From Capronia americana (lineage: Eukaryota > Ascomycota > Eurotiomycetes > Chaetothyriales > Herpotrichiellaceae), in contig JADWQD010000008.1 in the NCBI GenBank assembly GCA_016110215.1, positions 1,612,001 to 1,676,000 on the forward strand: DNA of 64,000 bases, read 5' to 3'. The notes below the pieces were generated by a model. The model was not told where the DNA came from and made no database searches. It saw nothing but the letters and a program-made list of their open reading frames with translations. The position numbers and the translations under genes are program-made. The stretch's first letter is position 1. Each line of letters starts with the position of its first letter. Below are positions 53,405 to 64,000 of this stretch, piece after piece.

Positions 53405-55095
53405 CTACACCCTACTCGCGCGCCTGGCCTCCAGCATATTGACCTCGACCATCTTGGCGACGTTGGGCCCTTCGTATTTGCGGACCGCGTGCACGAACCA
53501 CCAGAACGTGGTCAGGACGACGACTCCGACAAGAATGACGGAGTTGTAATTCATTGTGGAGACGGTGGTTGGGAGGGCGAACTGGAAATTTCAGAAAATC
53601 AGAGGATTAGCTAAAGTCATCAAACAGACAAGACAGTTCACCGGCCGAACACTAAGTAGGAAAAGGGGTATTTTATTTCTCTCACCGGAAAACAGTAGAA
53701 GATGTCGAAGAAGATGATAAAGAACACGGCGAGCCCGTTGATCAGGTATCCGAACCGGCCGAGGTTGAAAGGGCCGAGGGGCATGTATTTCCGGCGGGTG
53801 AGCATGTGGGGGAGGATGGTGACCGCGTAGGAGACGCTGCTGAGGACGACGAACGAGCCGGCCAGGTCGTTGAACGCGGTCTTACTGCCCAGGGTGATGG
53901 CGCAGAGGCCGATGGTGAGGATGCCCGTGAGGAGCGTGGCCTCGATGGGACAGCTGAGCCTTTCGTTGACGTGCGCGAAGAAGCCCGAAAAGGGCGTGGC
54001 GTTGTCGCGCGCCAGGGCCCACCATGTCCGTCCGACGGTCAGGAACGTTCCGATCAGACAGGGCACGAGGGCGAGGAAGACAATGAACAGCAGACCGAAC
54101 GTCGCGCCCCGGCTACCCGTTGCCTGCGCGAAGGCCTCGGCCAGTGGGAAGGACCCGTTGCTGTTCTGCACGGCGGAGAGGTCGTTGACGCCGTAGAACA
54201 ATGCGATGGCGAAGAGCCACGCGTACAGGAAGCCGAGGCCGATTTGGGCGAAGATGGCCTTTGGGAGGTCTCGTTTCGGGTTGGGCAGTTCTTCAGCCAG
54301 GTGTGTTACGGCGTCAGGGGTGCCGATTGTGAACGCGCCGTTTAGAACACCCGTCAGGAAGGCCACGCCGCCGGACCAGCCCGTGTTGTTCTGGAAGTCC
54401 GACCAGACGAACCTGTTTGAGGCGTGGTGCGAGGGCATCGCGGCGAGGACGATGATGGTGATGATCCCGCCGAGGGTGACGATAACGAGGCCGAAGTGTT
54501 GAAGGTACGATAAGCTACTGTTGAAGAAGACGGTGACTGCCAAGCACAGGATGATGATGCACAACAGCCCGACGAACATGTTCCAAGCCTCGATGACATG
54601 ATCGGGATGGTACAGGACGTACATCTGGACGACAAGTTCGGACATGATGTACGCGATCGACGCCAGGTCAAACAGCCATCCGAAGTAGTTCAACGAGCCG
54701 GCAAAGAAACCGACTGGACGGCCCCATCTCGGCCCTGCAGTGATGGACGCCCAGTGATACACGCCTCCAGAGGAAGGGACTGAGCTCGCGAATTCAGCAA
54801 TCGACGCGTTGATGAAGCTGTAGTAAAATGCGGCAACCCATAGCTCCCAAATCACTCCGGGGGCGCCACCGTTGTAGACTGAGATGGCGAGGGACGTGCC
54901 CAGGACGACCCAGGCGTTGTCAACCGTCAATGCGAGCCCGCAGATACTCAGGAGGCCGTACTGGCGGTGCAGTTGGTCGATGTGACCGGAGGCATTGACG
55001 ATCTCGCCTTGCAAGGATATAACGGCTCGTTGGTCGCCGGTAACAAGTACTTCCTCCGGTGTTTCGGTCGACTTCTTTTTCTCGAGGTTCGCCAT
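53405..55095 (-). CDS. APC-family amino acid/GABA permease
   Basis: Two exons (55095-53686 and 53581-53405) with a 104-nt intron (GTGAGA...TTCCAG), 528 residues. About twelve hydrophobic helices are visible. Family motifs include YGLLSICGLALTVDNAWVVLG in TM1, SIAEFASSVPSSGGVYHWAS in TM3, and HLAEELPNPKRDLPKAI between TM6 and TM7, all typical of the fungal Uga4/Hnm1-type APC transporters for GABA, choline or polyamines. The C-terminal exon carries the last helix (VILVGVVVLTTFWWFVHAVRKYEGP), so the frame's own stop before the intron is not the true end. It should be a plasma-membrane H+-coupled importer; substrate is not determined from the sequence. Confidence 0.92.
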
Positions 55096-56168
55096 CCTGG
55101 CGTGCGACTTCGGGGTGAAAGCTTCGGTTGACGATGCGCGGTGAAAATCTCAATCACACCTTGGTCGTCGTGGCAGGGGATAGGGCATGAAGGAGACGAG
55201 GAAGAGACAGGTACAAACGGAGAAATACTGGGTACACGCTCAACCGAGTGAACTCTCAGTCTGGAACGCGCTACTAAATAAGGGACAACCGTTCCGTACC
55301 TTGGGTATCTCGTGCACAACTCACCAGCCAGGGAGCTGGGATCTTGTCCACTTCCGGCAGGTCAAGCAAGACCAGCTCATCGTGTTGGCGGTGGTATACC
55401 TATCTCTTGCAACCAAAATAGCTAATTTGAACAGTCACTGACGGAGAGAGGGCGACGGTGGGCAAGATAAGGGCGATGGTGACGACTGGTGATTGGCTGT
55501 AGATAGTGGGCGTCAGCGACGTCCCAGGTCGTCCAGCAAGAGGCATCGTCGAATCTGACCCAAGCTGGTCTGCCTGGAAGACTGGCGCTAAGCACCATAA
55601 GCTTAACTTAGGCGTAAGCTTGTGCCACGCGGCGCTGTCGGCGAACAATCCCCCTGTCTTAACGTCACTAGGATCAGTGGCTTGCCATACGTGCGACGAG
55701 GCGTGATTAGGGTGGACAATGAGGCTGCCAGCGTAAAGAAATTAGTGAAATTGTTAGCGAGAGAAGACAGGAAAGCGAATCGAAGGAATCCGTCCGTCAC
55801 GTGATATCACTTGTTAACGGAAGGTGCCGGCTTGGCAGGCTGTTCAGAACTCAGTCAGTATCCCCTTCGACGCCTCTTGTTCTTCTTCCTGTGCTTCTTT
55901 GTCGTCAATCAAAATACCTTCGTCACTGTGCCAATACAGGCTGAGACTTCAAAGCCTGTGATAACGGCTCTCGGCACAACATGCGTGGTACAGAAGTAGC
56001 TAGTGCGGGGCAAGGCGGACACGAGCTCGCCAACGCTCAGCCTCAGAGTCACGACCTCAGGCAACCTTCAGCCTGCCCTTGCTCGCCTACGCTGGAACAT
56101 GACGGTTCCAACAAAGACATTGACTCTCCCGACCTGCCCGTTACCATCAATTCATTAACTCGGTACCC
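55096..56168. other. Divergent intergenic region
   Basis: A 1.07-kb stretch between the permease (leftward) and the NACHT receptor (rightward). No gene seen. A CACGTGATATCAC motif is present at about 55799, with a half palindrome around GTGATATCAC. Confidence 0.5.
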
Positions 56169-59100
56169 ATGGCGAGCGGACTCGAAGTGCTCGGAGCTTT
56201 GGCCGCGGCGTCGCAGATAGCTGAGCAAGTTGTGAGAATTGTGAAACTTGTGCAAACCATTCGAGATGCTCCCCAGGAGATCCTTCAGCATATCGCGTCT
56301 CTGCAACAATTGGCAAGCGTTGTCGAAAGCATCAAGGCTAACCCGTCCTACCAGTCTCGACAAGTGGCCGAAATCCTGTCTTTGATCAACACCAAAACCA
56401 GCGCCATATCTGATACCCTAGACAAGCTCCAAGCAGATCCCTCGAATAGTAAAGCAAGTGTTTTCAAGAAGGCACTCAACTCAACGTGGAATAGCGACAA
56501 CGTGGCGAACAAACTCGACCAGGTTGAAAGGGACAAAACGACGCTAGCCTTATGTCTTGCTCAGATTGATGCGTGAGTTCGCCTGCTTCATCTCAAAAGC
56601 CACTGTGGCGACCACTCGTCCACATTGCTTGAGAACTCAGTCTCACTTCGACGAATGCAGGTGGTCGTGTCCTAACTAACGTATGGAATAGACAAGTCCA
56701 GAGTGAGCAAATCAGGAACCTTTCTTCTCAATTGCAAGGTCTCCGCAACGCACCTCATACGTCAACCTTCACGGAGGAGCAATGGAAAAACTATTGCCTT
56801 GCTGAGCTCTTTATCACGAACCCTGTTGATGATAGAGCCATGTTGACACGGACAAAGGGAACACGTTCCGAAGGAACCTGTATTTGGGTTACCGATCATC
56901 CGACCTATCGATCATGGCTAGACCCAGCTTGTCAGTCACCGCTTCTTTGGATCTCAGGAGGCCCTGGAAAAGGTAAAACAATGATATCGGTCTTCCTGAC
57001 TGAAGAACTGGAACAGCTTGCAGTGCAAAGCCATGGCAGCACATATCAAGTAATATACTTCTTCTGCGACAACAAGGACAACAAGCGAAACAGAGCTTCC
57101 TGCGTACTAAGAGGACTCATTCTTCAAATCCTCGTTTCTCACCCTGATTCGATTACCCACTTGCTTCCCGACTTCAAAATCCAAAGGTCTAGGCTATTCG
57201 AGGAGAACTCATTTGACAGCCTCTGGAGGGTTTTCGAAAGCATGATTCGCAGCATGGACGTTGATTTCGTCTCCTGCGTTTTGGACGGGATTGATGAACT
57301 GGAAGATTCCGCTCTGGACACCCTCCTGCTGAAGCTCCGGAACCTTGATGTTCCGAAACTGAAGGTCATCGCTCTCAGCCGTCACTTCCCGCAGAGCATA
57401 AGTGATGCGTTGAGCCATTACCCGACCATTCAGCTAGATCCAGACTCTGACAAAGAGATCAGCAGAGATGTGGAAACCTATCTTCTCAACAACGTCAAGG
57501 AGCTATCTCGAGTCAAACGATACTCTCCGGACTTAGAACGACATATCTTTGAGACTTTGAAGCTCCGTTCAGAAGGGACATTCCTCTGGATTTCATTCGC
57601 AGTGGACATTCTGCGAAAGGTCAGCAGCTCCGAGACGGCAACCAGTCTCAGATCTTTGCCAGTGGGACTCGACGCTATATACGGCCGCGTATTACTAAGT
57701 ATCAGCAAGCACAACTCCAGTCTTGTCGGTACGATGCTGCGATGGGCTACTCTCACGGTCAGGCCATTGGAGCTCGCAGAACTGGGTGCGGCCTTAGGCC
57801 AACCATCGTCTGCAGGACTCAATCTCGAAGAAGCAACCAAGGACAGAATTCAACTGTGTTCTGGCCTTCTTGTTCTGGACGGTGTTACTGTCACTTTGGT
57901 GCACCAGTCGTTCAAGGATTATCTTCTTCGCTCAGAGCCTGATCCCAACCCGACGTTGGAATTGTACAGAATCAACCCTGAAAAGGGGAATTGCGAGATT
58001 GCAGAAAGATGTCTGGAATACTTGAGCGAGAAAAGCCCGCCCGCGGGAACGGTCGCCTATGCTCTCAGATGCGAGCGGTGGCGGGTCAAACGTGAGCCCT
58101 CCTTCCTAGGCTATGCTGCAGAACGCTGGCCGCTGCACGCGGGGGCCTCCGCCTCATTTGGCCAGAAAGAACGTAGTACATTCAGTTCCTTCTTCGGCCA
58201 CAAGAGAGCTACCGGATTCTATTGGTTTGGCGAATATATGCGGTCTTGTCGCGGTGTCGATCCTGTGCTGTGGTCCCACGTATTCTCCTGTACGAACCCA
58301 TTATTCATGATCGCGACAGCGCTTCTGATCTCCAACTTAGCACTCAAATATTGGCAACGACCTAGGACTTGGGAGAGCTTGATACGATTCCGCGAGCACG
58401 ACAAGTTGCTGGCCTTGGCGTTTTCGGTAGCCACCGCGTCAGGAAATATGGAGATTGCTCGCTTTCTACTGAGTCAGGGAGCGAATGTCAACCGCGCATA
58501 CAAAGGCAATTCTATTACTATTAGCCCGCCGCTCCACCTTGCAGCAATGAGTGATCGTGAGGATATGGTGAAGTTGCTCCTGTCAAAGACGGCGAACTTG
58601 GAGACAAAGGATCGCTATGGCAGGACGGTGCTCCTAGCAGCTCTTCGCCGCCGCGCGTCGCGCTCTTTGCTAGCGCTCCTGCTCGAGGCTGGTGCGGATG
58701 TCGCAACTAGTGACCCTAAGGGGAACACGCCGCTCCATTACGCCTGCATCAATGCAGATGAAGCCGCAATGAGGATCTTACTCGAAGCTGGCGGAAACGC
58801 AAATGCAATCGATTTCGGAGGTCGGTCGCCTTTGCATAAGTTAATTTCCGGGGGTTGCAGTTTGGCGCAGGTTGCGCTACTCCTTCGAAGCGGCGCGAGC
58901 GTTGAGACGAAGGACGTAAAGGGGCTGACGCCCCTTCACCAAGCAGTATGCCACCGAGCCGGCGGACTTATTGTGAGAGCCTTGATTCACCATGGCGCAA
59001 CGATAAATTCACGGACCGCAAACGGCGACACGCCGCTTCATTTGGCAGCCGTCGAGGCCTCGCCAGGTGTTTTGGGGATTCTTTTGCGCAAAGGAGCAGA

Positions 59101-59314
59101 CATCAAAGCCCTCGACAACAATGGAAAGACCGCGAAACAGAGGGCAGAAGAGGATCTTGATAAAACAGCAGGAAAGGAAGGATGGCATTCTCGGAAAAGG
59201 ATGAGGCTGGAGGACATTAATAAGATATTACAAGCCGCTGAAGAAGGCAATCTGCCGCCAATTGCAGCATCTTCGACTGCCGACTCTTCAAGCATCGACT
59301 CCACGGAATTCTGA
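56169..59314 (+). CDS. NACHT-ankyrin STAND/NLR-like receptor with SesA-like N-terminal domain
   Basis: Two exons (56169-56572, 56692-59314) with a 119-nt intron containing CTAAC, 1,008 residues. The N-terminus (MASGLEVLGALAAASQIAEQ, then helical to about residue 120) fits the SesA-type N-terminal domain of fungal STAND proteins. The NACHT domain has Walker A GGPGKGKT (about 224-231) and Walker B CVLDGIDEL (about 330), followed by a winged-helix region with LVHQSFKDYLL. Ankyrin repeats fill about 705-965 (for example LLEAGADVATSDPKGNTPLHYA). Such proteins act as NLR analogues in fungi: repeats sense a ligand, NACHT oligomerises, and the N-terminal domain signals programmed cell death or incompatibility. 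The ankyrin units are less uniform than in highly variable receptors, suggesting slow evolution. Confidence 0.93.
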
Positions 59315-60372
59315 CTCTGCTTCAGCACCAAACACAAGAATCGACAGCTTCCCGCTTAGCATTAGCGAACAGGAGGACAAGGCACACGCGGTAATGGATG
59401 CGTCCTATTTAACGTTGCGGTATAGACTTATAATAGTCCGACAGCACATCAAGCGGTATTCTTCTACAGCAGCCAAGTCGTCCCTCCTGCCGGATTCTCC
59501 ACCCGCCATTCGGTTGCTGCTAGAGTACTTGGTGCGAGCTCACATCTGCTCATACCTATCCACAAGAGGCTAACGACATCGCCGGTCTGGCATTAGACAT
59601 TGTACTGCAGGTCTCACCGCGTGCCTTGTGATAGCCCGTGCAGCTATCCTGGTATTCTTGCAGCGGTTAAGGAAAGAGGCGCAGTCGCGACATCGGGATG
59701 CGATGAACCGATTCCAGTCTAAACTCTGAATCGGTGCTGAGGATATGAAGGCGGTTGGTCCATCGACTTCGACGAAAGTGAGATGAACTCCAAGCTTGGG
59801 GGAACGCGCCATGCGAAGTTTGCTGTCTCGCTTTCCTTACCTGAAGCCAAACCAGATTCTTCAAAGAGGCCCGAGCGAGAAGCGTGAAGAGACACGATGG
59901 GAAGAAGCAAGTGTATGAGCCAGCTACCCCTTCAGAGTACGCCTCACCTAGGAGAAGCCGATGAGTAATCACAATTTCTCGACCGGTGGGTTACATAAGC
60001 ACCCATGAAAAGATCCACCGAGCGGGGCTGCAAGGCCGCTGTCACCAATCGCATCAGATTTCTCTATAAGCTGCCACAAGCCCGCGAAGGATATCGCTGG
60101 AAAACACAACACTTGTTGTTGATTACGGCCTTGTCGGTGGAGGCTTGATGGTCCATGATAGCTGATGACTAAAAGCAGGAACTCCGTCAGTCGGTTAAAG
60201 TTGTGGACATCGTCGTGGTCTCTATCATGGCGTCGTTACCACCGTTACACCCAACATTTGACTGACCTTACCTCCCCTTTTTGTCCAACCTCTGCGACAA
60301 ATAATCTGTAGGCCTCTGAGAGTGAGGATTTCGCGCGTCGTGTGTCTAAGTATCTGGAGTCGACCTCAGACC
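59315..60372. other. Intergenic, no gene seen
   Basis: Short chance frames only. It holds the 3' UTR of the NACHT gene and the promoter of the next gene; the open frame of that gene reaches back to 60322, but only via GTG. Confidence 0.5.
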
Positions 60373-62109
60373 ATGGCTTGCCCGCAGACGAACTCAGGTC
60401 CTGAGGACAAAGCAGCTACTAACCCCGTCAGCGAGCAAGATGATTCGGCTGCGCCTGTTCGAGGCGGATTGTTGTTCATTACGTCCACGGGTCAGAAGAC
60501 GAAACAGGACCGCCAACAGCTACGGACACTACGGGAACACGTCATGCACAACTACTTGGAGCGGAGGGATGCTGAGAAGCAAGAGGTGGAAGCCTACCAG
60601 GCAGGCAGAGTGTCGCTGAAAAGCGGACCATCGCAAGGCGAGGAGTCAAAGCGTGGTGTAACCGGTGGCCAGAAGATGAGATTCAGGATGCGATCCGGTG
60701 AACTGCAGCTTCGACTCCCGTACCGGTACCGCAAGGGCAAGAAGGCGAAGCGAAGAAACGAAACCGAAGATGAAGGAGGTTCCACAGGGAAGCAGTCGTC
60801 CGCCACTATCGAGTACCAGGGCGCGACCGACTCGGGCTTCGTGCCAGGAATGCCCGCGACGTGGCTGGGTTCTCGCAAGATCGACGTTTTCGGCGTTTTG
60901 CCGGTCCAGATGGAAGAAGGAGATGAAACCTCCCTCCTCTTGTTCCACCAATACGATAGATACCCCTGGTGTCCGATCAACGGACAGAGTTCTTGGCCGT
61001 CATTCGCCGTCTCAGACCAGCTAGTCTTCCACGCGACCCTCTTCAGCTGGGGGATGCATTTCCGGCACCGCCGACCAGTCCCTGATCCGCAGGAGGAAAT
61101 GAAAACACTGCGGCACAAAGGCGCAGCTATATCGCTCATCAACAATCGCTTGTCCGACTCAAATCAGGCGGCGAACGATGAGACGGTCGCGGCGGTGGCG
61201 GCCTTGACGAATATTGCACTTGTCGTTGATTCATATTCCGAGGCAAGCAAGCACATGGCGGGATTGTGGGCGATTGTGCAAATGCGAGGAGGTCTCGCGT
61301 CGCTTAAATCCAGTGTTCAACAGCATCTGCAACGGCTGATCAGTTGGAACGACCTGATCTACTCGGAGGTGTTCGACGAGAAACTCCGATTCCCACCGAT
61401 CGAAGTCTGGGACGAGTCGTGGGGAACTCTTGAGCGGCGCCAGACCACGTCAGGGTCACTGTCACTGCCTGGTCTAAGCCGTGCAGAACTGCGCGCAGCC
61501 GGAGTTCCTTACCACCACGCCGTCGATCTCCTCCATGATATGCGCGAATTATGTGAGACCGAGCAGATTAGCCCCCTGAGAATGACGAACGACCAAGGGC
61601 GAATGCGCCGAGCCGACATGTTCCATCGGATCGAGAGAAAGTTGTGGGTCATCCTCCAGGGGGATACTGCGCCGGGGAACAATCGCTGGGACGCGACGGT
61701 GTGGAGAGCCGTGTCGTTGTCGGCCCTGTTATTCACCCACCACTACCTGCGCGGCAATCCGCTGAAGTATCGGCATTTCAATGTCCTGTCAACACAACTC
61801 TACGACACCCTCCTGACAATGGACCAAGACTTGACGGAACTGGATTTTGCTCCTACACTACTCATCTGGGTGCTGAGTACAGGGGCGGTGACCACCTCGC
61901 TGTCCCCCGTCGTCCATTCGTCGTTCATGTTCATGCTTGGGAGAGCGTGCGCCAAGTACGGATTGCTGAACTACGATCGGTTTCAATGGACGCTGAGCCA
62001 GTTTCTGTGGACCGGCGAGGCTGACGACGCGAGATACTCGAACCTGTGGCACGAGCTGGAGCCGGCAATGCGTGCAAGCTACATCAAGACCGCTGATACT
62101 AGCAGGTGA
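60373..62109 (+). CDS. Fungal-specific transcription-factor-domain-like protein
   Basis: Single exon, 578 residues from ATG 60373 (MACPQTN). Near the N-terminus is FITSTGQKTKQDRQQLRTLR followed by HVMHNYLERRDAEK, a short conserved segment often present in Pezizomycotina proteins with a Fungal_trans_2-like body but no zinc cluster. Residues 75-150 are basic and disordered. The rest is alpha-helical (HQYDRYPWCPI, VFHATLFSWGMHFR, ALTNIALVVDSYSEASKHMAGLWAIVQMRGGLASL), the usual middle-homology pattern with the HMAGLWAIVQMRGG motif. No DNA-binding domain is visible, so it may be a co-regulator or a degenerate factor. Nothing nearby points to a target pathway. Confidence 0.75.
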   Translation: MACPQTNSGPEDKAATNPVSEQDDSAAPVRGGLLFITSTGQKTKQDRQQLRTLREHVMHNYLERRDAEKQEVEAYQAGRVSLKSGPSQGEESKRGVTGGQKMRFRMRSGELQLRLPYRYRKGKKAKRRNETEDEGGSTGKQSSATIEYQGATDSGFVPGMPATWLGSRKIDVFGVLPVQMEEGDETSLLLFHQYDRYPWCPINGQSSWPSFAVSDQLVFHATLFSWGMHFRHRRPVPDPQEEMKTLRHKGAAISLINNRLSDSNQAANDETVAAVAALTNIALVVDSYSEASKHMAGLWAIVQMRGGLASLKSSVQQHLQRLISWNDLIYSEVFDEKLRFPPIEVWDESWGTLERRQTTSGSLSLPGLSRAELRAAGVPYHHAVDLLHDMRELCETEQISPLRMTNDQGRMRRADMFHRIERKLWVILQGDTAPGNNRWDATVWRAVSLSALLFTHHYLRGNPLKYRHFNVLSTQLYDTLLTMDQDLTELDFAPTLLIWVLSTGAVTTSLSPVVHSSFMFMLGRACAKYGLLNYDRFQWTLSQFLWTGEADDARYSNLWHELEPAMRASYIKTADTSR

Positions 62110-62346
62110 ATAGCACGCACTTATATAATTGATTCCAACGTATAATTCTGTGTAGCAGGAGAGGGACATCTGAGCACCGGATGAGCGTCTCCTTATCTCC
62201 GGCCAGTCGATTAACCGCGTGCTCGGGCCGGCATTTGACCGCCATCGAGCTCGTCATGGGCTCCAACCGAACGTGCTCCCTTTCTCTCTCATCTGCATCT
62301 CACTCTATTGCAATCCGTAATATCAGGTAACTGGTGGATCTAAGAC

Positions 62347-64000
62347 ATGCAAGAAATCCCACTACCTCTGCAGCCATCGGACGGCATCATTTGCAAGCCG
62401 ACAGTCTATGAAACAACGACCGAAGTTGATGTGAACTTGAGTCCATCATCCCCGCAGCTAATCCCGCATTCACCCTCGCCCTCACCCTCACCTCAACCAC
62501 AGCCCATGGCACAACTCCTCGGCCAGGCTCCCGAGGTTCTACACCATATTTTCCAGAATGTCGAGCCCACCGACTTGGCGCGGCTGTCGAGGACGTGTCG
62601 CTATCTGAACAGTGTGGTGAAGAACGATGAACTACTCTGGAAAATACACTATCTCTCGCTATTTGTAAGGATGACGCCGCATTAGGCCCGCCGAGACCGT
62701 CTTGACGTCGAGGCCCGCAACGACCACTGACCATGCTTTCGCACCCAGGATCCCCCGAGAGACAATGATTCAGAGACGTGGAGAGTGCGACTGAGTCGTC
62801 TGATCGACTTACAAAAGACTCTCGAATCAGACAACGAAGACATCAAGGTGAGCCAAGCCAAGCTGACCAAAGCACAGCGGACCGACGCATGAACGACTCA
62901 TATCATGCCCACGCTGGCCTGTCTCTTCCATTTGCCTTGCTTTGCTGGACACAAAGTGACCTGACGCCTCTTTTGCTCTCCACAGACCCAAAACCTTTCC
63001 GAGATTCTAACCCGAACGCTCGCCCTGACGGCACAAGCACTGCCCACGTCACAGAAAACCACCTCGTTCTTGTCGAACTACTATCAACAGGGCCCTAACA
63101 TCAATACCATCCTCTGCTGCTCCAGCCTCTTCGCCCGCGCCCGCCCACGGCTATGGCCCTCCGCCCCGACAGAGGAACTCCGCCAGATCTCGGCCCAGTT
63201 ACACGTCCTGGCGGGCATGAATATCGACGCGCCCTGGCCAGACCCGGAAGGACAATCATGCCAGCATACGCGGTCCCGCACAGGCAGCATCTTCGATGAA
63301 TCCTACGACAACTCCGACGACAGCTCCGACGCAGGGATCGGCGAGTCCGACGTGCCCGACACGGAAGACACACGGCTTCGTGTCCGCAACTATCCTACCC
63401 CGATCCGGGACATCCACCCCTGGGCGCGCAGCAGAGTCTACGACCTCCGCCGGTACAAGGAATCCAACATGTGGGGGCCCTTCCACGACGACGGAAGCGG
63501 CCGCATCGACTGGGAAAAAGTCCAAGCCATCATGGTCGTCTTAGCGTACAATCACAGACTTTACACCGAGCGACGCGGCCTCATTGGCGCCGACTCCCTC
63601 GGCCTGCCGGAGTCGGTCCGCGCCATGCTGACCGACAGCGTCCGAAACGTAAGTTCCACGCGGGGGAATCTGCTGAGACCGTGGGAAGGGTTGTTCGAGG
63701 GCATCGCACCCAACAGCTACGTGTCCTCGCCTTTGGAGGGGAAAATCAAGCCCGCACCCCATCCGGACCTGGACGCCCTGGACCCGTACGGCGTGACGGG
63801 CACGTGGATGCGCATCGTCTGCTTCCTCGACTACAACGACCTGTATCGCTTCAACTTCGACTACCAGGCCAACATCCCCGCGGACCAGGAGCGCGACCCT
63901 ATTACCACGAGGGAGGCCTTCCGGCTTATCAAGCTGCAGTTGCACGTCACGAGGGTGGAGGAGCAGGAGGGCTTCGACGTCCACGGCAAGCCGTTACTGC
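62347..64000 (+). CDS. F-box protein, 3' end outside the window
   Basis: Three exons seen (62347-62664, 62749-62847, 62986 to the window edge) with introns of 84 and 138 nt; about 477 residues so far and still open at 64000. The F-box lies at residues 57-106 (LGQAPEVLHHIFQNVEPTDL then ARLSRTCRYLNSVVKNDELLW), just downstream of a Ser/Pro run; ATG 62506 (MAQLLGQ) is a possible shorter start. The rest has segments such as LLRPWEGLFEGIAP, TGTWMRIVCFLDYNDLYRFNF and DPITTREAFRLIKLQLHVT, resembling fungal F-box substrate receptors with a beta-rich lipocalin-like body. It should recruit substrates to an SCF ubiquitin ligase; the substrate is unknown. Confidence 0.85.

Noticed and set aside
53638..53685. 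Permease ending at the stop before the intron
   Set aside because: Splicing GTGAGA to TTCCAG adds the missing last transmembrane helix, so the early stop lies in the intron.
1..64000. CRISPR arrays, insertion sequences, biosynthetic gene cluster, rRNA or tRNA genes
   Set aside because: No direct-repeat/spacer array, transposase, PKS/NRPS/terpene core enzyme or RNA gene was seen on either strand.

Overview
The window looks like nuclear DNA of a filamentous ascomycete (Pezizomycotina). It carries a het-c homologue, a NACHT-ankyrin STAND receptor, a GPI-type multicopper oxidase, a GABA-type permease and a GH43 enzyme. Introns are short (about 45-140 nt; one 219-nt call is inferred) with GTRNGT-like donors and often CTAAC/CTGAC branch sites. 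Genes lie on both strands without operons. The species cannot be fixed from the sequence alone.

Layout: 0.45-6.6 kb (+) is a giant ankyrin-repeat protein ending in a RING-IBR-RING ubiquitin ligase module, followed by an orphan serine-rich exon. 8.1-9.9 kb (-) is an unrecognised coiled-coil protein with a frame break at a T7 run. 11.1-19.5 kb is a minus-strand series: Het-C, a TDG/Mug-type DNA glycosylase, an aldehyde dehydrogenase and a class II aldolase/adducin-like protein. 20.9-23.0 kb (-) is a multicopper oxidase and 25.1-26.3 kb (+) a GH43 glycosidase, both flanked by long gene-poor stretches. 28.1-29.9 kb (-) holds a broken gene remnant. 30.2-33.5 kb (-) has a four-TM protein, a small two-exon gene whose intron is almost all inverted repeats, and the kinetochore protein Mis12/Mtw1, which is divergent from a zinc-finger/AT-hook gene at 33.8 kb. 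36-37 kb (+) is a cupredoxin-like cell-surface protein. 38.2-42.4 kb (-) holds CENP-X/Mhf2 and Hsp104; the latter has candidate heat-shock elements and a 188-bp tandem duplication upstream. 43.2-44.6 kb (-) is a five-exon P-loop/sulfotransferase-like gene; 45.9-46.9 kb (+) an EBP-type sterol isomerase; 47.5-52.9 kb (+) a very large scaffold-like protein; 53.4-55.1 kb (-) an amino acid/GABA permease; 56.2-59.3 kb (+) a NACHT-ankyrin receptor; 60.4-62.1 kb (+) a fungal transcription-factor-like protein; and 62.3 kb to the edge an F-box protein cut off by the window.

There is no biosynthetic cluster. The themes that recur are self/non-self and stress (Het-C, NACHT receptor, Hsp104), ubiquitin ligation (RBR, F-box) and centromere proteins (Mis12, CENP-X); physical linkage is probably incidental. 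The most noteworthy signals are two places where a strong protein reading continues only if one base is skipped, the ankyrin-RBR fusion, the hairpin-filled intron, and the duplication upstream of Hsp104. Intron and start calls were made by reading splice consensus and protein continuity, not from transcripts.
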